From Rhodoplanes sp049284695 (GTDB lineage Bacteria; Pseudomonadota; Alphaproteobacteria; Rhizobiales; Xanthobacteraceae), in NCBI GenBank assembly GCA_049284695.1, contig JBAPYK010000176.1:1-10632 (forward strand): 10,632 nucleotides of DNA. Direction: 5' to 3'. Below the pieces are notes generated by a model, which worked only from the letters and a program-made list of their open reading frames with translations, was not told where the DNA came from and made no database searches. Position 1 is the stretch's first letter. Each line of letters begins with the position of its first letter. Positions 1 to 7,052 of this stretch are shown one piece after another. Position numbers and translations under genes: made by a program.

Positions 1-128
1 GCGGCGCCCCGCCAGCCGCCGCCGCGCCAGCCGCCGCCCCAGCGAGCCTCGGACGGGGTCGCAGACAATGTGAGCGCGATCAGCCCGGCCGTAGCACACG
101 CCAATAGCGCTGTTCGCTTCACCTTCAT
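1..128 (-). CDS. Small secreted Gly/Trp-rich protein, N-terminal part (runs off left edge)
   Basis: Seen: reading leftward from an ATG at 126-128 there is an open frame of 42 codons that leaves the window. It begins MKVKRTALLACATAG, continues through a hydrophobic stretch (residues about 6-22) and reaches a signal-peptidase-I-like site (S-E-A before Arg29). After that it becomes Gly/Trp-rich (WGGGWRGGGWRGA). A strong Shine-Dalgarno AGGAG lies 6 nt upstream. The signal peptide and ribosome site together make this a real start although only a fragment is visible. Known: many Hyphomicrobiales encode short exported proteins with a signal peptide ending in SEAR or SAR followed by Gly/Trp/Arg repeats; their function is generally unknown. 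Inferred: an exported periplasmic or surface protein. It is divergent from the ATP12 gene. The proline/alanine-rich readings on the plus strand are shadows of this Gly-rich stretch. I assign no function. Confidence 0.72.
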   Translation of the reverse strand, partial: MKVKRTALLACATAGLIALTLSATPSEARWGGGWRGGGWRGA

Positions 129-134
129 CGCGTG

Positions 135-139
135 CTCCT
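135..139 (-). promoter_or_regulatory. Shine-Dalgarno AGGAG of the left-edge secreted-protein gene
   Basis: AGGAG on the minus strand, 6 nt before the ATG at 126-128. It decides the start of this otherwise short, partial gene and is one of the best ribosome sites in the window. Confidence 0.7.
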
Positions 140-184
140 ATTTCATTTGCGTCCGAACGACCCTGCCGGGACCTCAGACGAGTT

Positions 185-203
185 TTGCCATCGCCCATGG
201 CAA
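185..203. repeat. Perfect inverted repeat TTGCCAT-N5-ATGGCAA
   Basis: Seven-base perfect arms (185-191 and 197-203) around CGCCC, in the divergent region between the secreted-protein gene and the ATP12 gene, 57 nt upstream of the former's start. The symmetry and position fit a transcription-factor operator, but I recognise no specific regulator motif. As RNA it would also form a short hairpin. No T-tract follows on either strand, so a terminator is unlikely. Confidence 0.4.
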
Positions 204-273
204 TCCTATGCCCTGCCTGGTCGCACAGTCGAGCGGAGGGTCGGCTGGCAGAACGCTCTGGGCTTGGTCATAG

Positions 274-293
274 CCATTCAGTGTGCTGAATGG
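274..293. repeat. Perfect inverted repeat CCATTCAG-N4-CTGAATGG
   Basis: Eight-base perfect arms (274-281 and 286-293) around TGTG; in RNA the stem extends by a G-U and an A-U pair. It lies 68 nt upstream of the ATP12 start. The plus-strand sequence after it is mildly T-rich (TTTCATT) but not a convincing U-tract, and no gene visibly ends just before it. An operator or leader hairpin for the ATP12 gene is more likely than a terminator. Confidence 0.4.
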
Positions 294-361
294 TTTCATT
301 GCGGCCGCGGCGCCTCGGCAGAAGTTCAAGACGCAAGCGGGCGCTTTGGTGCAACACGACA

Positions 362-1141
362 ATGGTGAATTTATTCGACGAGATATTCAGCGAACGCGTC
401 GCCGACCCGAACGAAGCGGCGCGGGAAACCATGCGCGCCCGCCGCCGGCGCTTCTACACGACTGCGGCGGTGCATGAGACGGAAGGCGCATTCGCTGTTG
501 AACTGGACGACAAGCCGGTGCGGACCCCGGCGCGCCGGCTCCTTGCCTTCCCGACATTGCCGCTCGCCGAACTGGACGCCACGGAATGGCAATCCCAGGG
601 CGAGTTCATCGATCCCGCCAAACTGCCGCTGACGCGCCTTGCCAACACCATCATCGATGCGGTCGTGGACGCGCATGCCGAAGTTGCTGCCGACGTCGCG
701 CGATACCTCGCCTCCGACTTGTTGTTCTATCGCGCCGAAGGGCCTGAGCGGCTGGTCGCGCGCCAGAACAGCGAATGGGATCCGATCCTAGCGTGGGCGC
801 GGGAGGCCCACGGAGCGCGCTTCCTGCTTGCACAGGGCGTCGTCTTCGTGACCCAGCCGGAGGCGGCGGTTGCCGCCATGCGGCGGCTTATCCCGGCAAG
901 TCCCTGGCGGCTGGGAGCGGTGCACGTGATCACGACGCTGACCGGGTCAGCGCTGATCGCGCTCGCCTTGGCGGAACAGGCGATCACGCCCGACGACGCC
1001 TGGGCGGCCGCGCATGTCGACGAGAATTGGAATCAAGAGCTTTGGGGGCGCGACGACGGCGCAGTCGCCCGCCGCGCGCTGCGTCGAACCGAATTCGATG
1101 CCGCCATTAGCGTGCTGCGGATGGCTCCCGAGGCAGCGTAG
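362..1141 (+). CDS. ATP12 family F1-ATPase assembly chaperone
   Basis: Known: ATP12 (ATPAF2) proteins bind the F1 alpha subunit and keep it competent for assembly of the alpha3-beta3 hexamer; alphaproteobacteria carry homologues of the mitochondrial protein. Seen: 259 residues, the usual bacterial length. The ATP12 domain starts near residue 30 (RRRRFYTTAAV), followed by a D-D-K-P-V-R-T-P segment, the block PLTRLANTIIDAV (about 90-102), the DLLFYRAEGPERLV block, VITTLTGSALIALAL, and the C-terminal signature AAHVDENWNQELWG. The open frame extends upstream to 290, but family homology begins with MVNLFDEIF, so the ATG at 362 is chosen; its ribosome site is weak. The protein is cytoplasmic and probably acts near the membrane-associated F1Fo complex. 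It stands alone, 253 bp before pccB, and no atp genes are visible. Confidence 0.9.
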   Translation: MVNLFDEIFSERVADPNEAARETMRARRRRFYTTAAVHETEGAFAVELDDKPVRTPARRLLAFPTLPLAELDATEWQSQGEFIDPAKLPLTRLANTIIDAVVDAHAEVAADVARYLASDLLFYRAEGPERLVARQNSEWDPILAWAREAHGARFLLAQGVVFVTQPEAAVAAMRRLIPASPWRLGAVHVITTLTGSALIALALAEQAITPDDAWAAAHVDENWNQELWGRDDGAVARRALRRTEFDAAISVLRMAPEAA

Positions 1142-1332
1142 CCCTGGGCATGACTCCGCCCAGCGCGATCAAGCCGTTCGACGCCCTTTTCTTGCCGCAG
1201 CGCCCATTTTTCGCTGCACCGCCCTCGCGGCGATGCGAGAGCCGTGCTATTGACGAAATCATGATAACCCGGAATTGTCCGCCTCGGGCGGCCGATCCGG
1301 CGCCAGTTGGTCGTTAAAAACATACGACAATA

Positions 1333-1374
1333 CAAGAACCCAGAACGACCTCTTCACACCGAAGATCGTTCTTG
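1333..1374 (+). promoter_or_regulatory. Strong bulged hairpin in the pccB leader
   Basis: The arm AGAACGA (1342-1348), a CC bulge (1349-1350) and TCTTC (1351-1355) pair exactly with GAAGA (1361-1365) and TCGTTCT (1366-1372), leaving the loop ACACC. This is a 12-bp stem ending 22 nt before the pccB ATG. CAAGAAC (1333-1339) could pair with GTTCTTG (1368-1374) instead, so the 3' arm has two competing partners. There is no U-tract, so it is not an intrinsic terminator. A cis-regulatory leader element, an mRNA-stability stem, or (as DNA) an extended operator are possible. I recognise no known riboswitch. Confidence 0.45.
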
Positions 1375-1394
1375 CGTGGGGCAGGTGTGACGGC

Positions 1395-2927
1395 ATGAAA
1401 GACATTTTAGAGAGACTCGAAGAACGACGGGCCGGGGCACGGCTCGGCGGGGGTGAGCCGCGCGTCGAGATGCAGCACAAGCGCGGCAAGCTAACGGCGC
1501 GCGAACGCATCAATTTGCTCTTGGACCACCAGTCGTTCGAAGAATACGACATGTTCGTCGAGCACCGGGAGACTGAATTCGGCGCCGACAAGACCAAGAT
1601 ACCCGGCGACGGCGTGGTGACGGGCTGGGGCACCATCAACGGCCGCGCCGTGTTCGTTTTCGCCAAAGACTTCACCGTGTTCGGCGGGTCGTTGTCCGAA
1701 GCGCATGCGCAGAAGATGACGAAGATTCAGGATATGGCGGTGAAGGCGCGCGCGCCGATCATCGGCCTGTTCGACGCGGGCGGAGCGCGCATCCAGGAGG
1801 GCGTCGCCGCGCTCGGCGGCTATGGGGAAGTGTTCAAGCGCAATGTGCTCGCTTCCGGGGTCATCCCGCAGATTTCCGTGATCATGGGCCCCTGCGCCGG
1901 CGGCGACGTCTATTCGCCGGCGATGACCGATTTCATCTTCATGGTGCGCGATACGAGCTACATGTTCGTCACCGGCCCCGAGGTGGTGAAGACGGTCACG
2001 AACGAGATCGTCACCGCCGAGGAACTTGGCGGCGCGAGCGTCCATGCGACCAAATCGGCGGTCGCCGACGGCGCGTTCGAGAATGACGTCGAATGCCTGC
2101 TGCAGATGCGGCGATTCATCGACTTCCTGCCGTCCCACAGCGGGGGCGGTGTACCCGAATGGCCTACGTTCGACAATGTCGAGAGGGTGGAAGACTCGCT
2201 CGACACGCTGATTCCGGACAACCCGAATAAGCCCTACGACATCAAGGAGCTGATCCTGAAGGTCGTCGACGAAGGCGACTTTTTCGAGCTGTCGACGACC
2301 TTCGCGCGCAACATCGTCATCGGATTCGGGCGGATCGCCGGGCACACGGTCGGCTTCGTCGCCAACCAGCCGATGGTGCTCGCGGGTGTCCTCGACTCCG
2401 ATGCGAGCCGCAAGGCGGCGCGGTTCGTGCGCTTCTGCAATGCCTTTGACATTCCGATCGTCACCTTCGTGGACGTGCCGGGCTTCCTTCCCGGCACGGC
2501 GCAGGAGGCCGGCGGCCTGATCAAGAACGGGGCAAAGCTGCTGTTTGCCTATAGCCAATGCACGGTGCCGCTGGTCACGGTGATCACCCGCAAGGCCTTT
2601 GGCGGCGCTTACGACGTCATGGCGTCAAAGCATATCGGGGCCGACGTGAATTACGCCTGGCCGACGGCGCAGATCGCCGTGATGGGCGCCAAGGGAGCGG
2701 TCGAAATCATCTTCCGCTCCGATCTCGGCAACCCGGAGAAGATCGCCGCGCGCACCAAGGAATACGAGACGAGCTTCATGTCGCCGTTCAAGGCGGCGGA
2801 GCGCGGCTACATTGACGAGGTGATCATGCCGCATTCGACTCGCCAGCGGATTGCGCGGGCGCTCTCGATGCTGCGCACCAAGACCTTGGAAATGCCGGAG
2901 AAGAAACACGACAACCTGCCGCTCTGA
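1395..2927 (+). CDS. pccB: Propionyl-CoA carboxylase beta (carboxyltransferase) subunit
   Basis: Transfers the carboxyl group from carboxybiotin (on the alpha subunit) to propionyl-CoA, giving methylmalonyl-CoA in the breakdown of odd-chain and branched substrates; cytoplasmic hexamer core. Seen: 510 residues, the standard PccB length, with two crotonase-like halves. The N-half has GGARIQEGVAALGGYG (from Gly129) and GPCAGGDVYSPAM (from Gly165). The C-half has VPGFLPGTAQEAGG (from Val361) and GGAYDVMASKHIGAD (from Gly403), then YAWPTAQIAVMGAKGAVEI. Asp407 in GGAYDVM aligns with the Asp (422 in Streptomyces coelicolor PccB) reported to favour propionyl-CoA over acetyl-CoA, which supports PccB over AccD or MccB. 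The start at 1395 matches homologues beginning MKDILERLEERR; an AGG lies 9 nt upstream. The frame runs open 40 codons further upstream without a plausible start. No pccA, biotin protein or methylmalonyl-CoA mutase gene is in view, so the partner must lie elsewhere. It converges on slt. Confidence 0.95.
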   Translation: MKDILERLEERRAGARLGGGEPRVEMQHKRGKLTARERINLLLDHQSFEEYDMFVEHRETEFGADKTKIPGDGVVTGWGTINGRAVFVFAKDFTVFGGSLSEAHAQKMTKIQDMAVKARAPIIGLFDAGGARIQEGVAALGGYGEVFKRNVLASGVIPQISVIMGPCAGGDVYSPAMTDFIFMVRDTSYMFVTGPEVVKTVTNEIVTAEELGGASVHATKSAVADGAFENDVECLLQMRRFIDFLPSHSGGGVPEWPTFDNVERVEDSLDTLIPDNPNKPYDIKELILKVVDEGDFFELSTTFARNIVIGFGRIAGHTVGFVANQPMVLAGVLDSDASRKAARFVRFCNAFDIPIVTFVDVPGFLPGTAQEAGGLIKNGAKLLFAYSQCTVPLVTVITRKAFGGAYDVMASKHIGADVNYAWPTAQIAVMGAKGAVEIIFRSDLGNPEKIAARTKEYETSFMSPFKAAERGYIDEVIMPHSTRQRIARALSMLRTKTLEMPEKKHDNLPL

Positions 2928-2932
2928 CGACG

Positions 2933-2948
2933 GCGCGTAAACACGCGC
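2933..2948. terminator. Short GC hairpin just after pccB (possible weak terminator)
   Basis: GCGCGT (2933-2938), loop AAAC, ACGCGC (2943-2948), starting 5 nt after the pccB stop. The 6-bp stem is GC-rich, but no U-tract follows, so intrinsic termination is uncertain. It may protect the 3' end or assist Rho-dependent ending. Confidence 0.3.
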
Positions 2949-2964
2949 GGCCCGGACTTGGACC

Positions 2965-2983
2965 GCGCTATCGGCTATAGCGC
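2965..2983. terminator. Hairpin between the convergent pccB and slt genes
   Basis: Perfect 7-bp arms GCGCTAT (2965-2971) and ATAGCGC (2977-2983) around CGGCT, in the 130-bp convergent gap. It could serve transcripts from either side. No U-tract is seen on either strand, so the call is tentative. An 11-nt direct repeat TGCGGCTGCTT (3028-3038 and 3048-3058), 20 nt apart, lies between it and the end of slt. Confidence 0.3.
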
Positions 2984-3057
2984 TACGTTAGGTCGCGGTA
3001 GCCGGAGGCGCGCGGGAGGCGGGCCGCTGCGGCTGCTTCGGTTGGCTTGCGGCTGCT

Positions 3058-5307
3058 TTAGTTGACGGAAGACCCGCGGCGGATATCGGCCTCGATCAAC
3101 AGCTGCGTGCCCTTGCCGAAGCGGACCCGGTAGGCCTGCAAATTCTCCATGATGCGCTGGACGTAATTGCGCGTCTCGGAGAACGGAATGCGCTCGACCC
3201 AGTCGACCGGATCGACATTCGGGTCGCGCGGGTCGCCGAAGCGCTCGATCCATTCCTTCACCCGGCCGCGGCCGGCATTGTAGGCCGCGAACGCCAGGAT
3301 GTAAGAGCCGCGATAGGCCTCGATATTTCCGCCGAGTTCGGCCGCGCCCATCTGCACATTGTAGACGTTGTCGCGCAGCAGGCGCTTCTGGTCGAAGCGG
3401 ACGCCATAGGTCTTGGCGATATAGCGCCCGGCGGCCGGCGTGACCTGCATCAGGCCCAACGCATTCGCGGGGGAAACCGTTTGCGGATTGAACGCGCTTT
3501 CCTGGCGGGCGATCGCATAGACAATCGCGGGCTCGACGTCGGGGCCGATCGCCGAATAGCGCGGCAGTCCGTAGGTCGGGAAGGCGTGATGGTCGAGCGG
3601 CAGGCCGCGGCCGACCGCGTCCTTGCCCATCACCACCGCGGCGCGCGCATCGTTGTGCTTGCGCGCAAGCTCCGCAATGAGAGTAAGCGCTTCGGCATTG
3701 TCGGTGCGTTCGAGGTCGGCGACGAAGGTGATGACGAGGGTGCGCTCGTCGATCTCATAAAGGAGTTCGACGGCGCGGACGATCTCCAGCCGGCTGAGCG
3801 CGGCGCGCCTGGCTGCCGACATTGCGGGCGGCGGCGCAAGCGCGATGTCTCTCAAGCCCAACCGGGCCGCGGCAAGCTGGCCATAATAGGTGGTGGCGTA
3901 ACGCGCGGCTGCTTCGTAATAGGCGCGCGCCTCCTGCCGCCGCCCGGCGGCTTCGGCGGCGCGGCCTTGCCAGTAGCCTGCCCGTGAGAGCGCCGTCGTA
4001 TTTTCAATGCCGAGGGCGCGAATGCGGGCAAAGTGCTGCGCGGCGGCGTGCGGATCGTTGAGAAAGCGCAGCGCGATCCACCCCGCCATGAACTCGCTTT
4101 CAACCTTATAGTTCTCTTTGGCCGGCAACGCGGCGTTGCGGCAGATGAGGTAGGCGGCCTTGGCCTGATCAAGCTCGAGGAGCTTGCGCGCAATCAGACG
4201 CCGTTCGATCCACCATTCGTTGGTGTCGTGAGCGGCGCCGAGGTCCGACGGCGCGGCAAGCAGCAGGCGCGCGGCCTCCTCATAATGCTCATTGCGGCGC
4301 AGCCACTGGATGCGGCTGAACATGTAGCCGGCGTCGTTGCGGGCGCTCGCGGGAACGGCATCGAGCAGGGCCTTGGCGTTATTCGCCTTGTCGTTCACCG
4401 CCTTCCGGGCTCTAAGAATGGCCAGTTCGACCCCGCCAAGGCGAGTCGCGGCGCGGTGGGCGGCGTCGATGTCGTCGTCATAGATCCGGCGGTCCATGCG
4501 CCCCTTGTCGTCGGCCGGCGTGATCAGCCCTTCGAATGCTTCGCGCGCCTCGCTTTCGGCTTCGCGACTGAACGCCTCGGTCCAGCCCTCGCGCATCTGC
4601 GCCTGCGCCGCCGTGCGGACGCCATTCGCCAGCAGCGCACGGGCATAGGCAAACCGGCCCAGGGCGGTCAGCGGCTCTTCTTTCGCGAAAAATGCGCGGA
4701 CGGTTGCGAGGTCCGCTTTTTCTGCCCACAGCATGCCCTCGGCGCGCCGCCGCAACTTCCCGATGCTCGGCCAGACCGGGTTGGCGGTTATAAACGCGTT
4801 GTAACGGGCAAAACCCACATCATTGTCGTCGCTGCGCAGGATCATCCACTCGACGAGTTTGCGCGCAAGCGGATCGGAGATCGATCGCTGCAGTTCGGTC
4901 GCGGCGTCCGACTGTCCTCGTCGCGCGGATTGAATGGCCTGCTTGACGGCGTTGATGTCGGAATTCGAGGTAGACTGGGTCGGAGCGAATGTCAGCGGGA
5001 CATCGTCGGACGCGGACGACACGGCGGGGGCGCGCGCAGCAGGCGGGGAACGTTTGCTGAGCGCCGCCGCCTGGGCATCGAGTGAGCGCGGGCCGGCGTC
5101 CGGTGTTCGCGTTGCGGTCGCAGCGGTTGGGCGCGCGCGCGGAAGCGGAACCGGCTTGGTGGAGCGCGCGATGGCCGGGGCCTTCTTTCCGGCCATCGCG
5201 GCCTTTGTCGACTTGGGGCCGGCGAGCGCAGGCATTGCCGTCGCAACAAGCGCTGCGAGCACGACGAGCGAAACGCGCAAGGTGGAAAGCTCTCTGCTTT
5301 TGACCAC
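3058..5307 (-). CDS. slt: Soluble lytic murein transglycosylase (Slt family)
   Basis: Cleaves the MurNAc-GlcNAc bond of peptidoglycan with formation of 1,6-anhydro ends, in the periplasm, during wall growth and turnover. Seen: 749 residues. An N-terminal signal peptide has its hydrophobic run at about residues 9-28 and ends in A-L-A before Gly30. A Lys/Pro/Ala/Arg-rich linker (about 30-110) follows, then a long alpha-helical region with many Ala/Arg-rich helical pairs (about 125-570), as in the Slt70 ring domain. The C-terminal catalytic SLT domain carries ARQESAFNP with catalytic Glu603, then A-L-G-L-M-Q-V-T-P (Gln621), and the A-Y-N-A-G motif (Tyr676). Start: GTG at 5305-5307, with GGGGGA a few nt upstream; no in-frame ATG gives a better signal peptide. 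The low-complexity linker makes it longer than E. coli Slt70 (645 residues), usual for Hyphomicrobiales. It is divergent from dapA, an arrangement I recall from related genomes. Confidence 0.93.
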   Translation of the reverse strand: MVKSRELSTLRVSLVVLAALVATAMPALAGPKSTKAAMAGKKAPAIARSTKPVPLPRARPTAATATRTPDAGPRSLDAQAAALSKRSPPAARAPAVSSASDDVPLTFAPTQSTSNSDINAVKQAIQSARRGQSDAATELQRSISDPLARKLVEWMILRSDDNDVGFARYNAFITANPVWPSIGKLRRRAEGMLWAEKADLATVRAFFAKEEPLTALGRFAYARALLANGVRTAAQAQMREGWTEAFSREAESEAREAFEGLITPADDKGRMDRRIYDDDIDAAHRAATRLGGVELAILRARKAVNDKANNAKALLDAVPASARNDAGYMFSRIQWLRRNEHYEEAARLLLAAPSDLGAAHDTNEWWIERRLIARKLLELDQAKAAYLICRNAALPAKENYKVESEFMAGWIALRFLNDPHAAAQHFARIRALGIENTTALSRAGYWQGRAAEAAGRRQEARAYYEAAARYATTYYGQLAAARLGLRDIALAPPPAMSAARRAALSRLEIVRAVELLYEIDERTLVITFVADLERTDNAEALTLIAELARKHNDARAAVVMGKDAVGRGLPLDHHAFPTYGLPRYSAIGPDVEPAIVYAIARQESAFNPQTVSPANALGLMQVTPAAGRYIAKTYGVRFDQKRLLRDNVYNVQMGAAELGGNIEAYRGSYILAFAAYNAGRGRVKEWIERFGDPRDPNVDPVDWVERIPFSETRNYVQRIMENLQAYRVRFGKGTQLLIEADIRRGSSVN

Positions 5308-5360
5308 TGACCATCCCCCGGTCAGACGTGAATTCGGCTGAAGAATCTATTCGGTCGGTT

Positions 5361-5401
5361 GCATTAACAATGCCTTAAACCGTTCAAACATGGCAATGTT
5401 T
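5361..5401. repeat. Two adjacent small inverted repeats in the slt/dapA divergent region
   Basis: GCATT-AAC-AATGC (5361-5373) and AAACAT-GGCA-ATGTTT (5386-5401), both perfect, in the AT-richest part of the 246-bp gap between slt and dapA. Position and symmetry suggest the promoter/operator core serving one or both genes. No confident -35/-10 pair could be assigned. Closer to dapA, TTCGCCT (5475-5481) and AGGCGAA (5513-5519) form a further 7-base inverted repeat that encloses TCGGG-A-CCCGA. Confidence 0.35.
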
Positions 5402-5553
5402 CGACTAAGCCGCCGCGTTGGAAAAGACGGCAAAACCGGCGTGTTGCGTTGACCGAGGCATGCAGAACGGGGCTTTCGCCTGCGGTCGGGACCCGATATC
5501 AATGTGAGCCGGAGGCGAATGCGCCGACGATTCCAGCCGAGGAGCAAGCCATC

Positions 5554-6444
5554 ATGACCGCCAAGACCAACTTTCGGGGGTCGTTCACCGCTTTGGTGAC
5601 CCCGTTCAAGAACGGTGCGGTCGACGAAAAGGCCTTTCGCAATCTCGTCGATTGGCAGATCGGAGAGGGCACCAACGGACTCGTGCCGGTCGGCACCACC
5701 GGCGAGAGCCCGACGCTGTCGCACGAGGAGCATAGGAAAGTCGTGCAATGGTGCGTCGAACAGGCGCGCGGCCGCGTCCCGGTGATCGCCGGCGCGGGCT
5801 CGAACTCGACCGCCGAGGCGATCGACTTCTCCCGTCACGCCGAGAAGGTCGGGGCGGACGCCGTGCTCATCGTCACCCCGTATTACAATAAGCCGACGCA
5901 GGAGGGCCTCTACCAGCACTACAAGGCGATCAACGACGCGATCGGCATTCCGATCATCATCTACAACATCCCGGCGCGCTCGGTGATCGACATGTCGGTT
6001 GACACCATGAAGCGCCTGTTCGAGCTGAAGAATATCGCCGGCGTCAAGGACGCGACCGCCAATGTGGTGCGGGTCTCGCAGCAGCGCGCCGCGATGGGAC
6101 CGGATTTCAACCAGCTCTCCGGCGAAGACGCGAGCGCGATCGGCTTCATGGCGCATGGCGGGGATGGCTGCATCTCAGTGACCTCGAACGTCGCGCCACG
6201 GCTATGCGCGGAGTTTCAGGGCGCGTGCCTGAAGGGCGATTATGCGACCGCGCTCAAGCTGCAGGACAAGCTCTTGCCGCTGCATGTCAATCTGTTTATC
6301 GAGACCAACCCGGCGCCGGCGAAATACGCGCTCTCGCTGCTCGGCAAGTGCGCGGACACCGTGCGCCTGCCGCTGGTTGCTTTGTCGGACAAGGCGAGGG
6401 CCGTGGTGCGCGACGCGATGGTGCATGCCGGGCTGATCAATTAG
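5554..6444 (+). CDS. dapA: 4-hydroxy-tetrahydrodipicolinate synthase
   Basis: Condenses pyruvate with aspartate-4-semialdehyde, the committed step towards meso-diaminopimelate (cell wall) and lysine; cytoplasmic TIM-barrel tetramer. Seen: 296 residues, typical. GTTGES at 47-52 (hydroxyl relay Thr48/Thr49), TPYYNKPTQEGLYQHY, IYNIPARS with Tyr137 and substrate-binding Arg142, and GVKDAT with Schiff-base Lys165, all in the E. coli DapA order, so the enzyme should be active. The open frame reaches back to 5449, but homology begins with MTAKTNFRGSFTALVTPF, and GAGGAG at 5539-5544 sits 9 nt before the ATG at 5554. It is divergent from slt. Its stop codon coincides with the left end of a palindromic element, so it is probably transcribed separately from mscL or with an RNA processing/termination step between them. 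Confidence 0.96.
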   Translation: MTAKTNFRGSFTALVTPFKNGAVDEKAFRNLVDWQIGEGTNGLVPVGTTGESPTLSHEEHRKVVQWCVEQARGRVPVIAGAGSNSTAEAIDFSRHAEKVGADAVLIVTPYYNKPTQEGLYQHYKAINDAIGIPIIIYNIPARSVIDMSVDTMKRLFELKNIAGVKDATANVVRVSQQRAAMGPDFNQLSGEDASAIGFMAHGGDGCISVTSNVAPRLCAEFQGACLKGDYATALKLQDKLLPLHVNLFIETNPAPAKYALSLLGKCADTVRLPLVALSDKARAVVRDAMVHAGLIN

Positions 6445-6546
6445 AGCATTTTCCGGCGAAGTGGGAACCGGTTCGCCGCAGAAAATGCGACTACCCAAGG
6501 AAAACCAGAGCGAATTCCGACTCGACCGGAACGGAATTCGCTCTAG
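6442..6546. repeat. Palindromic intergenic element with two strong hairpins (REP/BIME-like)
   Basis: Hairpin 1: GCATTTTC-CGGCGAA (6446-6460) pairs with TTCGCCG (6472-6478) and GAAAATGC (6481-6488), a 15-bp stem with a two-base CA bulge and an 11-nt loop. Hairpin 2: AGAGCGAATTCCG (6507-6519) pairs perfectly with CGGAATTCGCTCT (6532-6544), 13 bp with a 12-nt loop. The outer ends TAGAGC (6442-6447) and GCTCTA (6540-6545) are inverted copies of each other. The left end shares the dapA stop codon. Known: very similar GCATTTTC...ACCGGTTCGC...GAAAATGC palindromes are, from memory, scattered between genes in Bradyrhizobium, Rhodopseudomonas and relatives. Inferred: a non-coding repetitive element that can end or stabilise the dapA transcript. 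No transposase is present. Confidence 0.75.
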
Positions 6547-6636
6547 CCTTCAATCATATTTTTCTCAGCTCGCGGCGTTCGGGGTTCCGGCTTCGGCGGG
6601 CGCCGCCGGGCGCGCCGCTCGTCGAGGAGAACGGCG

Positions 6637-7038
6637 ATGCTCGAAGAGTTCAAGAAGTTTGCGATGCGTGGCAACGTTGTCGATCTTGCGGTCGGCATCG
6701 TCATCGGCGCCGCATTCACCGCGATCGTGAATGCGCTCGTGAACGACATCATCAACCCGGTGATCGGCGCGGTCACCGGCGGCCTCGATTTTTCCAGTTA
6801 CTTTCTGCCGCTGTCGTCGCACGTCGACGCCAACAATCTGGCCGAAGCAAGAAAACAAGGCGCGGTTCTCGCCTGGGGCAGTTTCGTCACCATGGTGATC
6901 AATTTCCTGATCATCGCCTGGGCGCTGTTCTTCGTGGTGAAGGGCATCAACCGTCTCAGCGCCAAACAGGAGGAAAAGAAGCCGGTGCCCGAGGATGTCC
7001 AGCTGCTGACCGAAATACGCGATCTCCTTAAGAAGTGA
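6637..7038 (+). CDS. mscL: Large-conductance mechanosensitive channel
   Basis: Pentameric inner-membrane channel that opens under membrane tension to release solutes during hypo-osmotic shock. Seen: 133 residues (E. coli 136). The amphipathic N-terminus is followed by the signature KFAMRGNVVDLAVGIVIGAAF. TM1 is about 14-43, with Leu17 and Gly20 at the pore constriction (E. coli Leu19, Gly22) and I21 in place of the E. coli Val23. A periplasmic loop (about 44-74) follows, then TM2 about 75-104 (WGSFVTMVINFLIIAWALFFVV), and a cytoplasmic helix ending LLTEIRDLLKK, the classic MscL tail. GAGGAG at 6624-6629 lies 7 nt before the ATG. It sits between the palindromic element and smpB; the 14-nt gap to the smpB ATG points to co-transcription. 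Confidence 0.96.
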   Translation: MLEEFKKFAMRGNVVDLAVGIVIGAAFTAIVNALVNDIINPVIGAVTGGLDFSSYFLPLSSHVDANNLAEARKQGAVLAWGSFVTMVINFLIIAWALFFVVKGINRLSAKQEEKKPVPEDVQLLTEIRDLLKK

Positions 7039-7052
7039 CGCGTGTATCCGCC

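Noticed and set aside
70..273. 67-codon plus-strand open frame at the left edge
   Set aside because: It overlaps the signal-peptide gene on the other strand, which has a good ribosome site. No conserved motif, no Shine-Dalgarno.
1197..1217. GCAGCG/CGCTGC stem as a terminator after the ATP12 gene
   Set aside because: Only 6 bp with a 9-nt loop, and the T-run lies inside the loop instead of after the stem.
1250..1278. TTGACG-like -35 box upstream of pccB
   Set aside because: At 17-bp spacing the -10 would be AATTGT, too far from consensus; the nearby TTGGTC has no better partner.
4033..5085. 350-codon open frame on the plus strand antisense to slt
   Set aside because: It lies wholly inside slt, which has clear domains; long antisense frames are expected in GC-rich genes. 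The same applies to the 355-codon frame antisense to pccB (1491-2558).
5347..5391. 14-residue minus-strand frame (MFERFKALLMQPTE) upstream of slt, as a possible leader peptide
   Set aside because: No ribosome site and no run of regulatory codons; it simply overlaps the two small palindromes.
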